From: an uncultured Erythrobacter sp.
Lineage (GTDB): Bacteria; Pseudomonadota; Alphaproteobacteria; Sphingomonadales; Sphingomonadaceae
NCBI GenBank assembly: GCA_947502815.1
Contig: CANNBH010000001.1
Location: 930,001 to 994,000, forward strand
DNA length: 64,000 bases
Direction: 5' to 3'
The notes below the pieces were generated by a model. The model did no database searches. It was not told where the DNA came from and saw nothing but the letters and a program-made list of their open reading frames with translations. Positions 26,620-35,148 of this stretch are shown here, piece after piece (within the stretch, counting starts at the first letter, position 1; each line of letters opens with the position of its first letter). Both the position numbers and the translations under genes were made by a program.

Positions 26620-27747
26620 ATGCAATCTGACCACATTCTGTTGATCGGGGGCGGCCATACGCATGTGGCGGTGCTGGCGGATTGGATAAAGCATGGCTTG
26701 CCCAGCAAACGCGCAACATTGCTCACGCCTAATCAGCATTTGCGGTATTCAGGCATGGTTCCGGGCTGGATCGCAGGCCAATATTCGCGCGATGCGGGCA
26801 CCGTCGATGTCGCCGCATTGGCCCGGAGGGCGGGCGCTGAAGTGGTGCTGGATACATGCGCCGCGATTGATCCTGAAACACGCACAGTGCTTTCCCTGCG
26901 CAGCGGAGTTACCTCTTTTGACATCGCGTCGATTGACGTTGGCGGAGTGGGTCAGGCGGCGCGCATTTTGGGTGATGATCCGCGGCTGTTGGATGTGAGG
27001 CCGATTGACGCATTTGTGGACCGATTGGCCAAACAGATTGCGCAATTGGGGCAATTGACTGGGCGACCGGCTCAAATCGCGGTGATTGGCGGAGGCGCAG
27101 GCGGCGCCGAACTGGCATTTGCCTTGCGCAATTGCCGGGTGTTTGAAATTCAACCCACTGTCGAATTCATCACGGGTGACGCCGGATTGCTTCCGGGCTT
27201 TTCGCGCGAAGTGGTGGGCATAGTGGGCGAAGAATTGACCCGTCAGGGCATAGGATTCTTAGCAGCCAATGCACAGATTGAAGGCGGTCTGATCACGGCA
27301 TCACGAACCACTTTGAAAGGCACAGACATCATCGTCGCCGCGATGGGGTCAGGCGCGCCGGAATGGCCGGGCAAAGGCGGTCTGACCTGCGATGCAGACG
27401 GTTTTATCGCTGTGGACGCGTATCAATCCTCGCTCTCTCACCCAAACATCTTTGCAGTGGGTGATGTTGCCGCGCGGCAGGACCGCGAGGTCCCGCATTC
27501 GGGCGTTCACGCGGTGATGGCTGGCCCCATCCTCGCGCAAAACCTGCGCGCGGCCGCCAAGGGGGACGTTCCCACACGCATTTACCGTCCCCGTTCGAGC
27601 AGCCTCTATTTGATTTCGACTGGCGACGGCGGCGCAATTGCCAGTTATGGACGGTTTTGTGCAAAGGGGCGATGGGTAGGCCGGCTTAAACGTTGGATCG
27701 ACAATCGTTGGATTTCCAAATACGCCAAACTGGCAAACGGTGACTAG
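26620..27747 (+). CDS. FAD-dependent pyridine nucleotide-disulfide-type oxidoreductase
   Basis: The product has 375 residues. The FAD motif LLIGGGHTHVAVLADW, the NAD(P) motif IAVIGGGAGGAELAFAL and the late FAD contact NIFAVGDVA identify a two-dinucleotide-binding flavoprotein. The early block LLTPNQHLRYSGMVPGWIAG is typical of a subfamily related to type II NADH dehydrogenases and to the flavoprotein half fused to selenophosphate synthetase in some bacteria. No redox disulfide, membrane helix or signal peptide is present. It is 14 bp after acsA and probably co-transcribed. Physiological donor and acceptor are unknown. Confidence 0.75.
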   Translation: MQSDHILLIGGGHTHVAVLADWIKHGLPSKRATLLTPNQHLRYSGMVPGWIAGQYSRDAGTVDVAALARRAGAEVVLDTCAAIDPETRTVLSLRSGVTSFDIASIDVGGVGQAARILGDDPRLLDVRPIDAFVDRLAKQIAQLGQLTGRPAQIAVIGGGAGGAELAFALRNCRVFEIQPTVEFITGDAGLLPGFSREVVGIVGEELTRQGIGFLAANAQIEGGLITASRTTLKGTDIIVAAMGSGAPEWPGKGGLTCDADGFIAVDAYQSSLSHPNIFAVGDVAARQDREVPHSGVHAVMAGPILAQNLRAAAKGDVPTRIYRPRSSSLYLISTGDGGAIASYGRFCAKGRWVGRLKRWIDNRWISKYAKLANGD

Positions 27748-27817
27748 GGTCTGGCCGTAACCACTTCCATGCTCTCAGCGAACCGGCTGCACAGCATATT
27801 TATTGATCGAGGCATTC

Positions 27818-29956
27818 ATGAAGAAAATTCTCATCATCGCCGTCTTGGCCGCGTTGATTGCCGCCTATTTCATCTTTGATCTGGGCGACTATTTGACCTT
27901 GGCCGCAGCGCAGCAGCAGGTCAGCGACGCCCGCGATTTTTATGCCGAGAACCCCATTGCAGTTCTGGCGGTTTTCTTTGTGATTTATGTCGTCGTGACC
28001 GCCGCTTCGCTTCCGGGGGCGGCGATCATGACCTTGGCCGCGGGCGCTTTGTTCGGCTTGGTCGTCGGCACGATCTTTGTCTCTTTCGCCTCCACGCTTG
28101 GCGCAACCTTGGCGTTTCTCGCATCGCGCTATGTTCTGCGCGACACGATAGAAGCGCGCTTTGGCGACCGATTGAAAAGCATCAACGAGGGGTTAGAACG
28201 CGACGGCGCATTTTATCTGTTCACGCTGCGCATGATCCCGGCGGTGCCGTTCTTTGTGATCAACCTCGTCATGGGCCTGACCCGGATCAAGACATGGACC
28301 TTCGCATGGGTCAGCCAGATCGGAATGCTGCTGGGCACGATTGCCTTTGTCTATGCGGGGCAGCGCCTGTCGGAACTCGACAGCCTTGAAGGCATCCTCT
28401 CACCAGAAATTCTCAGCGCGTTTGTTTTGCTCGCCGTGGTCCCGTGGATTGCAAAGGCTGTTGTCGGCTGGATCCAGCGCCGCAAAGTCTATGCCGGGTT
28501 CACAAAACCAAAGAGCTTTGATCGCAATATGGTTGTGATCGGCGCAGGCGCGGCTGGTTTGGTTTCGTCTCTGATTGCTTCGACGGTGAAGGCCAAAGTC
28601 ACTTTGGTCGAAGCGCATAAGATGGGCGGCGATTGCCTCAACACCGGCTGTGTCCCTTCCAAGGCTCTGATCAAAAGCGCCAAGGTCGCGAGCCAAATGC
28701 GCAATGCCGACAAATACGGCCTCAAAAGCCACGATCCTAAAGTGCCCTTTAAACACACCATCGCCCGCGTGATGGACGCGGTGAAAGCGATTGAGCCGCA
28801 TGACAGCGTCGAACGCTACACCGGGCTGGGCGTGGATGTGGTCGAAGGTTATGCCACAATTATTGACCCATGGACGGTGGAGATTGCGCGCCATGACGGC
28901 GAAATCCAGCGCCTGACCACGCGATCAATCGTTATCGCCGCCGGTGCTGCGCCGTTTGTTCCCCCAATCGAGGGGCTTAAGGACAGCGGCTATCTCACGT
29001 CGGACACGATGTGGGATGCCTTTGCGGAGATGGACAGCCCGCCAGCGCGCGTGGCGATATTGGGTGGCGGCCCGATCGGTTGCGAAATCGCACAAAGCCT
29101 CGCCCGGCTTGGGTCCAAAGTCACTCAGATTGAGATGATGGACCGGATCATGGGGCGCGAGGACACGGAAGTGTCTGCACTTGCGCAAGCGTCTCTCGAA
29201 GAATCAGGTGTCTCGGTGCTGACTGGCCATATGGCGGTGAAGGTCGATGGCGGCGCGGTGTTTGCAAAACACGGAAATACTGAGGTCGAAATTCCGTATG
29301 ATGCTTTGATCGTGGCGGTTGGCCGTGCGGCGCGCCTTAGTGGTTATGGGTTGGAGGCTTTGGGCATCGACACCGCAAAGACGGTTGTCACCGATGATTT
29401 CCTTGCGACCAAATTCCCCAACATCTTCGCCTGCGGTGATGTCGCGGGGCCGTATCAATTCACGCACACCGCAAGCCATCAGGCGTGGTTCGCATCGGTC
29501 AATGCGCTGTTCGGCCAGTTTAAGAAATTCAAAGCTGATTACTCGGTGATCCCTGCGGTGACCTTCCTCGATCCCGAAGTGGCCCGCGTTGGCCTCAACG
29601 AAACCGAGGCCAAAGAACAAGGGATCGAATATGATGTGACCCAGTATGATCTTGACCAGCTAGACCGCGCGATTGCCGAAAATGAGATCAAGGGCTTTGT
29701 CAAAGTTCTGACCAAGCCGGGCAAAGATACGATCCTTGGAGCGACAATTGTGGGCTATAATGCGGGCGAAATGCTTGCCGAATACACGCTGGCGATGAAG
29801 CACAAGCTGGGCCTCAACAAAATTCTAGGCACGATCCATCCCTATCCCACCATGGCAGAAGGCAACAAATTTGCGGCCGGCGAATGGAAGAAGGCGCGCA
29901 AGCCTGAAAAGCTGCTTAGCTATGTTGAGAAATATCATGACTGGCGGCGGGGTTAA
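27818..29956 (+). CDS. TVP38/TMEM64 membrane domain fused to MerA-like flavoprotein disulfide reductase
   Basis: The product has 712 residues in two parts. Residues 1-225 have six or so membrane helices and the TVP38/TMEM64 (SNARE-associated, DedA-like) block with LPGAAIMTLAAGALFG and FTLRMIPAVPFFVIN. Residues 235-712 are a pyridine nucleotide-disulfide oxidoreductase. They carry the FAD motif MVVIGAGAAGLVSS, the redox pair CLNTGC (Cys273 and Cys278), a second dinucleotide motif ILGGGPIGCEIAQS, IFACGDVAG, and a dimerisation domain with HPYPTMAEG. The MerA/Lpd fold usually reduces mercuric ion, lipoamide or a low-molecular-weight disulfide. Here no HMA domain or vicinal C-terminal cysteines are present, so mercury reduction is unlikely. 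The preferred ATG (27818) follows a GAGG ribosome-binding site. Confidence 0.85.
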   Translation: MKKILIIAVLAALIAAYFIFDLGDYLTLAAAQQQVSDARDFYAENPIAVLAVFFVIYVVVTAASLPGAAIMTLAAGALFGLVVGTIFVSFASTLGATLAFLASRYVLRDTIEARFGDRLKSINEGLERDGAFYLFTLRMIPAVPFFVINLVMGLTRIKTWTFAWVSQIGMLLGTIAFVYAGQRLSELDSLEGILSPEILSAFVLLAVVPWIAKAVVGWIQRRKVYAGFTKPKSFDRNMVVIGAGAAGLVSSLIASTVKAKVTLVEAHKMGGDCLNTGCVPSKALIKSAKVASQMRNADKYGLKSHDPKVPFKHTIARVMDAVKAIEPHDSVERYTGLGVDVVEGYATIIDPWTVEIARHDGEIQRLTTRSIVIAAGAAPFVPPIEGLKDSGYLTSDTMWDAFAEMDSPPARVAILGGGPIGCEIAQSLARLGSKVTQIEMMDRIMGREDTEVSALAQASLEESGVSVLTGHMAVKVDGGAVFAKHGNTEVEIPYDALIVAVGRAARLSGYGLEALGIDTAKTVVTDDFLATKFPNIFACGDVAGPYQFTHTASHQAWFASVNALFGQFKKFKADYSVIPAVTFLDPEVARVGLNETEAKEQGIEYDVTQYDLDQLDRAIAENEIKGFVKVLTKPGKDTILGATIVGYNAGEMLAEYTLAMKHKLGLNKILGTIHPYPTMAEGNKFAAGEWKKARKPEKLLSYVEKYHDWRRG

Positions 29957-29971
29957 TCCAGAAGGCTTGTG

Positions 29972-31249
29972 ATGGAACTGTTCGATCAATTTCGCGGGAT
30001 TGCCGGGATCGCGGTTCTGGTCGCTCTGGCTTGGGCGATGAGCGAGGACCGTAATGCCCGCCCCGGCGCACGCTGGATTTTGGGTGCGCTGCTGCTGCAA
30101 GGCGGTTTGGCGCTGCTTATTGTTCGGGTGCCGTTTGTGTGGGATTTGATGGGTTACGCCAATGCCGCCGTTAGCGCGGTTGAGCGCGCGACCTTGGCCG
30201 GATCATCCTATATGTTCGGCTATCTCGGCGGCGCGCCTTTGCCGTTTGCGTTGGAGGACGGCGCTCAGCCGCCGCTTATCATTGCGTTTCAAATTCTGCC
30301 CCTCGTAATTGTTTTTTCCGGTCTCGCGGCTCTGCTGTGGCATTGGGGCGTGCTTCGCTGGCTTGTGAACGGCCTGTCCTTTCTGCTGCGGCGGACATTG
30401 GGCGTCAGCGGCGTGGTCGGCCTGTCAGGCGGCGCGAACATGTTCCTTGGCGTGGTGGAAAGCCCGCTGGTCGTGCGCGCCTATTTCGCGAAAGTGAGCC
30501 GGGCCGAATTGTTTCAGATCATGGTTCTGGCCATGGCAACGATCAGCGGCGCCATCCTGATCCTTTATGCGACAACTTTGCGAGACACGGTGCCCGATGC
30601 GGTCGGCCATATGATCTCCGCCTCGCTGGTTTCCCTGCCAGCGGCCTTGCTGATCGCAAAGCTGATGGTGCCGGGCGATGCAGCCGAAAATGGCACCAAC
30701 ACCGACAGCGACGAGCCGGGTCTGAAATATGAAAACAGCATCGACGCAATCGTCAAAGGGACGATGGACGGGATGCAATTGTTCCTAGCCGTGATTGCGG
30801 TGATCATCGTGATCTTTGCGCTCGTCGCCTTGAGCGATCAGGTGCTGGCGCTGTTCCCGCTGGTCGGGGATGAACCGTTGACGCTGAAGCGGATTTTCGG
30901 TTGGGTGTTTGCGCCGTTCATGTGGCTGATCGGGGTGCCTTGGGCCGAAGCGCAAGCGGCTGGCGGATTGATGGGGACCAAAGCGATCCTCAACGAGTAT
31001 GTCGCCTATCTCGAACTTGCCGCTTTGCCCGATGGCACTTTGAGCCCGCGCAGCCTGCTCATCGTCACCTATGCTCTGTGCGGGGTGGCCAACTTGGCCA
31101 GCGTCGGTCTGCTTGTCTCTACCATTGGCACGCTGTGCCCCGAACGGCGGGGAGAGGCCGCTGGGCTGGGCATCAAAAGCTGGATCGCGGGCAACATCGC
31201 AACGGCCATGACTGGGGCTTGGATTGGACTTGTGACCTTCGGCGGTTAG
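29972..31249 (+). CDS. NupC-family concentrative nucleoside transporter
   Basis: The product has 425 residues with about eight to ten membrane helices. It has the CNT signature regions, including SGGANMFLGVVESPLVVRAY in the core and TKAILNEYVAYLEL with the substrate-contacting Glu and Asn near the C-terminus. CNT proteins import nucleosides with Na+ or H+. It starts 15 bases after the fusion gene and is followed by a CDP-alcohol phosphatidyltransferase 12 bases downstream, so the three probably form one transcript. GTG 29969 directly before the ATG is an alternative start. Confidence 0.85.
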   Translation: MELFDQFRGIAGIAVLVALAWAMSEDRNARPGARWILGALLLQGGLALLIVRVPFVWDLMGYANAAVSAVERATLAGSSYMFGYLGGAPLPFALEDGAQPPLIIAFQILPLVIVFSGLAALLWHWGVLRWLVNGLSFLLRRTLGVSGVVGLSGGANMFLGVVESPLVVRAYFAKVSRAELFQIMVLAMATISGAILILYATTLRDTVPDAVGHMISASLVSLPAALLIAKLMVPGDAAENGTNTDSDEPGLKYENSIDAIVKGTMDGMQLFLAVIAVIIVIFALVALSDQVLALFPLVGDEPLTLKRIFGWVFAPFMWLIGVPWAEAQAAGGLMGTKAILNEYVAYLELAALPDGTLSPRSLLIVTYALCGVANLASVGLLVSTIGTLCPERRGEAAGLGIKSWIAGNIATAMTGAWIGLVTFGG

Positions 31250-31261
31250 AGCGGGGCAGAC

Positions 31262-31864
31262 ATGTTCGATTCCAAACTTCGCCCGCTGATTGATCCGCCA
31301 TTGAACGCGGTGGGCCGCATTTTGGCGGGGGCGGGGGTCTCTGCGAATATGCTCACCTTTGCAGGGCTTGCATTGGGGCTGGCCGGGGCGGCTGCGATTG
31401 CGGCGGGTTCGCTTTGGCTTGGTCTTGCGCTGATCTTCGCCAACCGCATTCTGGATGGATTGGACGGAGCGGTCGCGCGGGCCAGCACGCCGACCGATCT
31501 TGGCGGCTATTTCGATATTGTTGCAGACTTTGCCTTTTACGTGTCCATCCCGCTGGGTTTTGGCGTCATGGCAGCAGACAACACACTGCCTGCCATGGTC
31601 CTCATCGCGAGCTTCGTCTTAACGGGCGTCAGCTTCCTCGCCTTTGCCGCGATTGCCGCGAACCGGGGCGAAGAGACACAGGCGCATGGGAAGAAGAGCT
31701 TCTTCTACTCCACCGGTTTAGCAGAGGGGGCAGAGACGATCGCGGTGTTTGTCGCGATGTGTCTGTTTCCGGCATGGTTTGGCGTGATCGCTTATGCCTA
31801 TGCGGGGCTATGCGCCCTGACCGTGGTTCAGCGCAGCGGGCTCGCCATCTCGCAATTCAAATAA
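31262..31864 (+). CDS. CDP-alcohol phosphatidyltransferase family protein
   Basis: The 200-residue membrane protein carries the diagnostic metal-binding motif D-G-x2-D-G-x2-A-R-x8-G-x3-D-x3-D, seen here as DGLDGAVARASTP followed by GGYFDIVAD. It has about six membrane helices. Enzymes of this family join a CDP-linked lipid to an alcohol such as glycerol 3-phosphate, inositol or serine at the inner membrane. The acceptor alcohol cannot be told from the motif. It is 12 bp after nupC and is the last gene before a convergent DUF1499 gene. Confidence 0.85.
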   Translation: MFDSKLRPLIDPPLNAVGRILAGAGVSANMLTFAGLALGLAGAAAIAAGSLWLGLALIFANRILDGLDGAVARASTPTDLGGYFDIVADFAFYVSIPLGFGVMAADNTLPAMVLIASFVLTGVSFLAFAAIAANRGEETQAHGKKSFFYSTGLAEGAETIAVFVAMCLFPAWFGVIAYAYAGLCALTVVQRSGLAISQFK

Positions 31865-31890
31865 GCCGGGTGCGGTTTAGCGCCCATCCA

Positions 31891-32694
31891 TTAGCGCTGA
31901 CCGATTTGCTCCGCCACCAATTCGCGCAGCTCCGCAATACGAGCAGCGTTTGCGCCTAGGTCGCTTTGCCCGACGCGGCTGACCGAACGAAAATCAATTT
32001 CAACTTCGCCAACACGGGCCACGACGTCATCCTGAAATCCGTACCAGAATGTCTCTGCGACGCCTTCAACCCGGCCTGCCTCGACGTCAGAGCGAATGTC
32101 GCTAAGGCCCATTTTGCCCATCGCGGCGGCCACAGCGGCAACTGCGTCGGCCTTGCTCGCACCGGCTAAGGAAAGCGGTGACAGGTCTGCGTAGGTGTCA
32201 TTGATGATCTGCGCGTGGCTCTTAATCGCCAGCTCTGGCGGGGCTCCGGCGTACATTTCCGTCTCGCCCAAAGGAACCTGATAATCGTTCAGCGGATTGG
32301 CTTCGCTTTCCGCGCGCGCGGTCATGGTTTCGGCAGAAAATGTCGGTGGGTTCGCTGTGTCGGTGGAGACATCATGGATCGGATTTTCTGCCGCAGTTCC
32401 GCCAATCGAGGCGAGGCTGCCGAGCATTCCGATCGGTACCAACAGGCCCACACCAGCAACCGCCATCGAAATCTTGCTGCGCGGCTTTCTAACCAAGCTG
32501 ACGATCAGTGACACGATCGCCACGATGGCGACGATCACGAGCAACGGAAAACCCGCCGTGATGACCAATGAACCAAGCCCGATCTTATAACTCCACAGCC
32601 CAATCTTGGTGCCAAGGGCCGCGATCATAAAATAGACCGGCAGAAAAATGACGAGAGCGAGGACGAGCTTTGTGTGCCAAGGAATGTTCTTCAT
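31891..32694 (-). CDS. DUF1499 membrane protein
   Basis: The product has 267 residues from ATG 32694, chosen because AGAAGG precedes it; an upstream in-frame extension is not protein-like. Three membrane helices occupy about residues 8-100. The C-terminal half is a DUF1499 domain beginning near NPIHDVSTDTANPPTF and containing YADLSPLSL and VEGVAETFWYGFQDDVVARV. The function of the family is unknown; members are found in membranes of proteobacteria and plastids. It is convergent with the CDP-alcohol phosphatidyltransferase (26-bp gap) and divergent from a cytochrome c gene. Confidence 0.75.
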   Translation of the reverse strand: MKNIPWHTKLVLALVIFLPVYFMIAALGTKIGLWSYKIGLGSLVITAGFPLLVIVAIVAIVSLIVSLVRKPRSKISMAVAGVGLLVPIGMLGSLASIGGTAAENPIHDVSTDTANPPTFSAETMTARAESEANPLNDYQVPLGETEMYAGAPPELAIKSHAQIINDTYADLSPLSLAGASKADAVAAVAAAMGKMGLSDIRSDVEAGRVEGVAETFWYGFQDDVVARVGEVEIDFRSVSRVGQSDLGANAARIAELRELVAEQIGQR

Positions 32695-32868
32695 GCAGCC
32701 TTCTTTAACGCGGGAGAGGCAATAGGCAATCTCTTGGCGGCTTCGTATGTACAAATCACCATCAGCACCTGGTAGCAGCACCAGTTGGAAACGGGTCTGC
32801 AATTTGCAGGAAACTCTTCCTCACCCTATGCGTTGGCGAGGTAATATCACTCTGCATTTGGTTGCGGT

Positions 32869-33354
32869 GTGATGGTCATATCTATCAAAAGGAATGTGGA
32901 CGTTTTGCGAAAGATTGTTTTGAGCACCATTGCACTCACCAGCCTTGTTGCGGTTTCCGCATGCGGCGAAACCCCGGCAACGCCCGGTGCAGCAGAAGCG
33001 CCCGCAGAACCAGAGCCAGAAATTGAAGTTGCCTTTGCCGATGTGACCGGCGACGCAGCCGCTGGCGAAAATGTCTATGGCAAATGCCGTGCCTGCCACC
33101 TTTTGGAAGAAGGCCGGAACGCAATGGGCCCATCGCTGTTCGGTGTGATCGGCCGCAAAGCCGGTTCGATTGAAGATTTCAACTATTCAGAGGCCAACGC
33201 CAACAACGATATCACTTGGACGCCAGAGGTTTTGTTCGATTACCTCAGGTCGCCGGGCGATTACATGCCCGGAACACGGATGGCTTTCCCCGGTATCAAA
33301 GACGCGCAGGATCGCGCCGACTTGGTCGCTTTCTTGACAGCCCAAGGCGAATAA
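32869..33354 (+). CDS. Monoheme class I cytochrome c lipoprotein
   Basis: The product has 161 residues. Its lipobox is VAVSAC, its haem site CRACH, with SLFGVIGRKAGS, the Met ligand in PGTRMAFPG and a C-terminal helix RADLVAFLTAQ. It should be a lipid-anchored c2/c552-type electron carrier. It is similar in order and motifs to the cytochrome of the molybdoenzyme operon about 10 kb upstream, which suggests duplication. The start is uncertain: GTG 32869 is the first codon, while the TTG at 32905 gives a more usual signal-peptide length. It ends 30 bp from the convergent fbpB gene. Confidence 0.85.
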   Translation: MMVISIKRNVDVLRKIVLSTIALTSLVAVSACGETPATPGAAEAPAEPEPEIEVAFADVTGDAAAGENVYGKCRACHLLEEGRNAMGPSLFGVIGRKAGSIEDFNYSEANANNDITWTPEVLFDYLRSPGDYMPGTRMAFPGIKDAQDRADLVAFLTAQGE

Positions 33355-33384
33355 CGCGCCAATTCTAGGATTTTCAGCGGCGTC

Positions 33385-35148
33385 TTAGGATGCCGGCGGC
33401 AGGCGCCTTACCCGTTTTCCAGTCTGGGTTAGCAGCAAAACCGGCAGCAAGCCCACCGCAAGCAAAATCAGTGCAGGGATCGATGCCTCGACCAGCCTTT
33501 CATCGCTGGCGAGGCGGTATGTGCGCGTCGCCAAAGTTTCCAGATTGAACGGGCGCAGGATCAGGGTCGCAGGCAATTCGCGCAAAGTATCGATTAAGAC
33601 CAACGCAGCGGCGGCGGCCAGGCTGGGGCTTAGGAGCGGGATGTAGATGCGCGCCAATACCCGGCCCGGCCCCGCGCCGAGCGATCGCGCTGCCGCATCG
33701 AGAGACGGCGGAATTTTGCTCAAACCGCCATCGATCGAATTGAACGCGACGGTCAAAAACCGAACCGACAAAGCGTAGATCAAAATCGCGCTGGTCCCTG
33801 TCAAAAGCAGGCCGCCTGAATAGCCAAATTGGTCACGGGCAAAGCGGCTGATTCCGATGTCGAGCGCGCCCAAAGGAGCAAGCAGACCGACTGCCAACAA
33901 CGCACCGGGCAAGGCATAGCCCAGCGTCGATGTCCGGATTGCGGCTGTTGTTACACGGCCGTTAGACCGGGCCTTTGCAAAGGCGAGGATCAGCGCGGTG
34001 ATCAGGCAAACCGCCGCAGCCGCTAGACCAAGCCAAAGGCTGCTGCTGGCATAGGTCCACAATTCACCAGTGGCGGCGATGGCGCGGTCGCTGATCGCCA
34101 GCGATCCCAGATAGGCCGCAGGCAGAGCAAAGCCGAGCGTGACCGGGATCAAACAGGCCAGCACCGCCAAAACCCGGCCTGCACGCGACAATTCAATCAG
34201 GGGTTCATCATCGCGGCGGCTCAGGCCATCTTTGCTGTCGGTTCGGCCAGCCCGCGTGCGGGCTTCCCAAACGATTAGTCCAATCACAAAGATCAGCATC
34301 ATCGCCGCCAATTTCAGCGCCGCCTGTTTGTCACCCATGGATAGCCAGCTGCGAAAGATGCCGGTGCTGAACGTCGGGATAGCGAAATATTGCGCGACGC
34401 CGAAATCCGCCAACACCTCCATCAAAACCAACGCCAATCCGCCAAAGATCGCCGGGCGGGCAGCGGGCAGGGCTACACGCCAAAACGCCGCCATTGGCGC
34501 TGCACCCAAACTGCGGGCGGCGCGAAATTGGCTCTGGCTTTGTGCAGCAAACGCGCTCCGCGCGAGAAGATAGACATAGGGATAGAGCACAATGCCCAAG
34601 ACGAAGGCGCCGCCTGTCAAAGATCGGATTTGCGGAAACCAATAATCCCCCGGCCCCCATCCGATGAGCGCGCGCAGCGCACTTTGCACAGGGCCCGTGA
34701 AATCGAGCAAATCGGCATAGACATAGGCTGCAATATAGGAGGGCACGGCCAGCGGTAGAACCAGAGCCCAGGCGAACAATTTCCGCCCTGGAAAGCGCGC
34801 CGCGCTCACCAACCACGCGCATCCTGTGCCGATTAGGGTCGCCAGACCGCCAGCCAAAATCATCAACGCAAATGTGTTCCCAACATAGCGCAGCAGCACA
34901 GTCTCCGCGAGGTGAGAGATCGCCGCAAACCCGCCGCTGGGGGCAGAGACCAAGATCGCTAGGATGGGCAAAGCGGCCATCGCAGCCAGCGCCAATGCCG
35001 CCAATGTCCAGCGATCTGCCGTTACAAATGCGCGCGGGCCAGACCTTGCCAAAGCAGCGTCAGCATTCGCAGCACTTGCAGTGCCGGGATCGGATTGCGT
35101 AAGGCGGCTCACAGCGAAAATTGGCAATGGCGCCAACCCAAACCGCAC
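33385..35148 (-). CDS. fbpB: Ferric iron ABC transporter permease (FbpB-like, two fused permease domains)
   Basis: The 587-residue protein is made of two tandem ABC permease domains with about twelve membrane helices. Each has the coupling loop that docks on the ATPase (AARSLGAAPMAAFWRVALPA in the N-terminal half, AARSLGAGPGRVLARIYIPL in the C-terminal half). This duplicated arrangement is typical of FbpB/AfuB ferric iron permeases. It is divergent from fbpC and fbpA, which complete the importer. The start is uncertain: a GTG at 35148 overlaps the fbpC reading frame, while an internal GTG at 35112 would avoid it. Confidence 0.9.
   Translation of the reverse strand: MRFGLAPLPIFAVSRLTQSDPGTASAANADAALARSGPRAFVTADRWTLAALALAAMAALPILAILVSAPSGGFAAISHLAETVLLRYVGNTFALMILAGGLATLIGTGCAWLVSAARFPGRKLFAWALVLPLAVPSYIAAYVYADLLDFTGPVQSALRALIGWGPGDYWFPQIRSLTGGAFVLGIVLYPYVYLLARSAFAAQSQSQFRAARSLGAAPMAAFWRVALPAARPAIFGGLALVLMEVLADFGVAQYFAIPTFSTGIFRSWLSMGDKQAALKLAAMMLIFVIGLIVWEARTRAGRTDSKDGLSRRDDEPLIELSRAGRVLAVLACLIPVTLGFALPAAYLGSLAISDRAIAATGELWTYASSSLWLGLAAAAVCLITALILAFAKARSNGRVTTAAIRTSTLGYALPGALLAVGLLAPLGALDIGISRFARDQFGYSGGLLLTGTSAILIYALSVRFLTVAFNSIDGGLSKIPPSLDAAARSLGAGPGRVLARIYIPLLSPSLAAAAALVLIDTLRELPATLILRPFNLETLATRTYRLASDERLVEASIPALILLAVGLLPVLLLTQTGKRVRRLPPAS

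Noticed and set aside
27818..29956. Mercuric reductase
   Set aside because: The MerA-like fold is present, but there is no HMA domain, no C-terminal vicinal cysteine pair and no mer neighbours.
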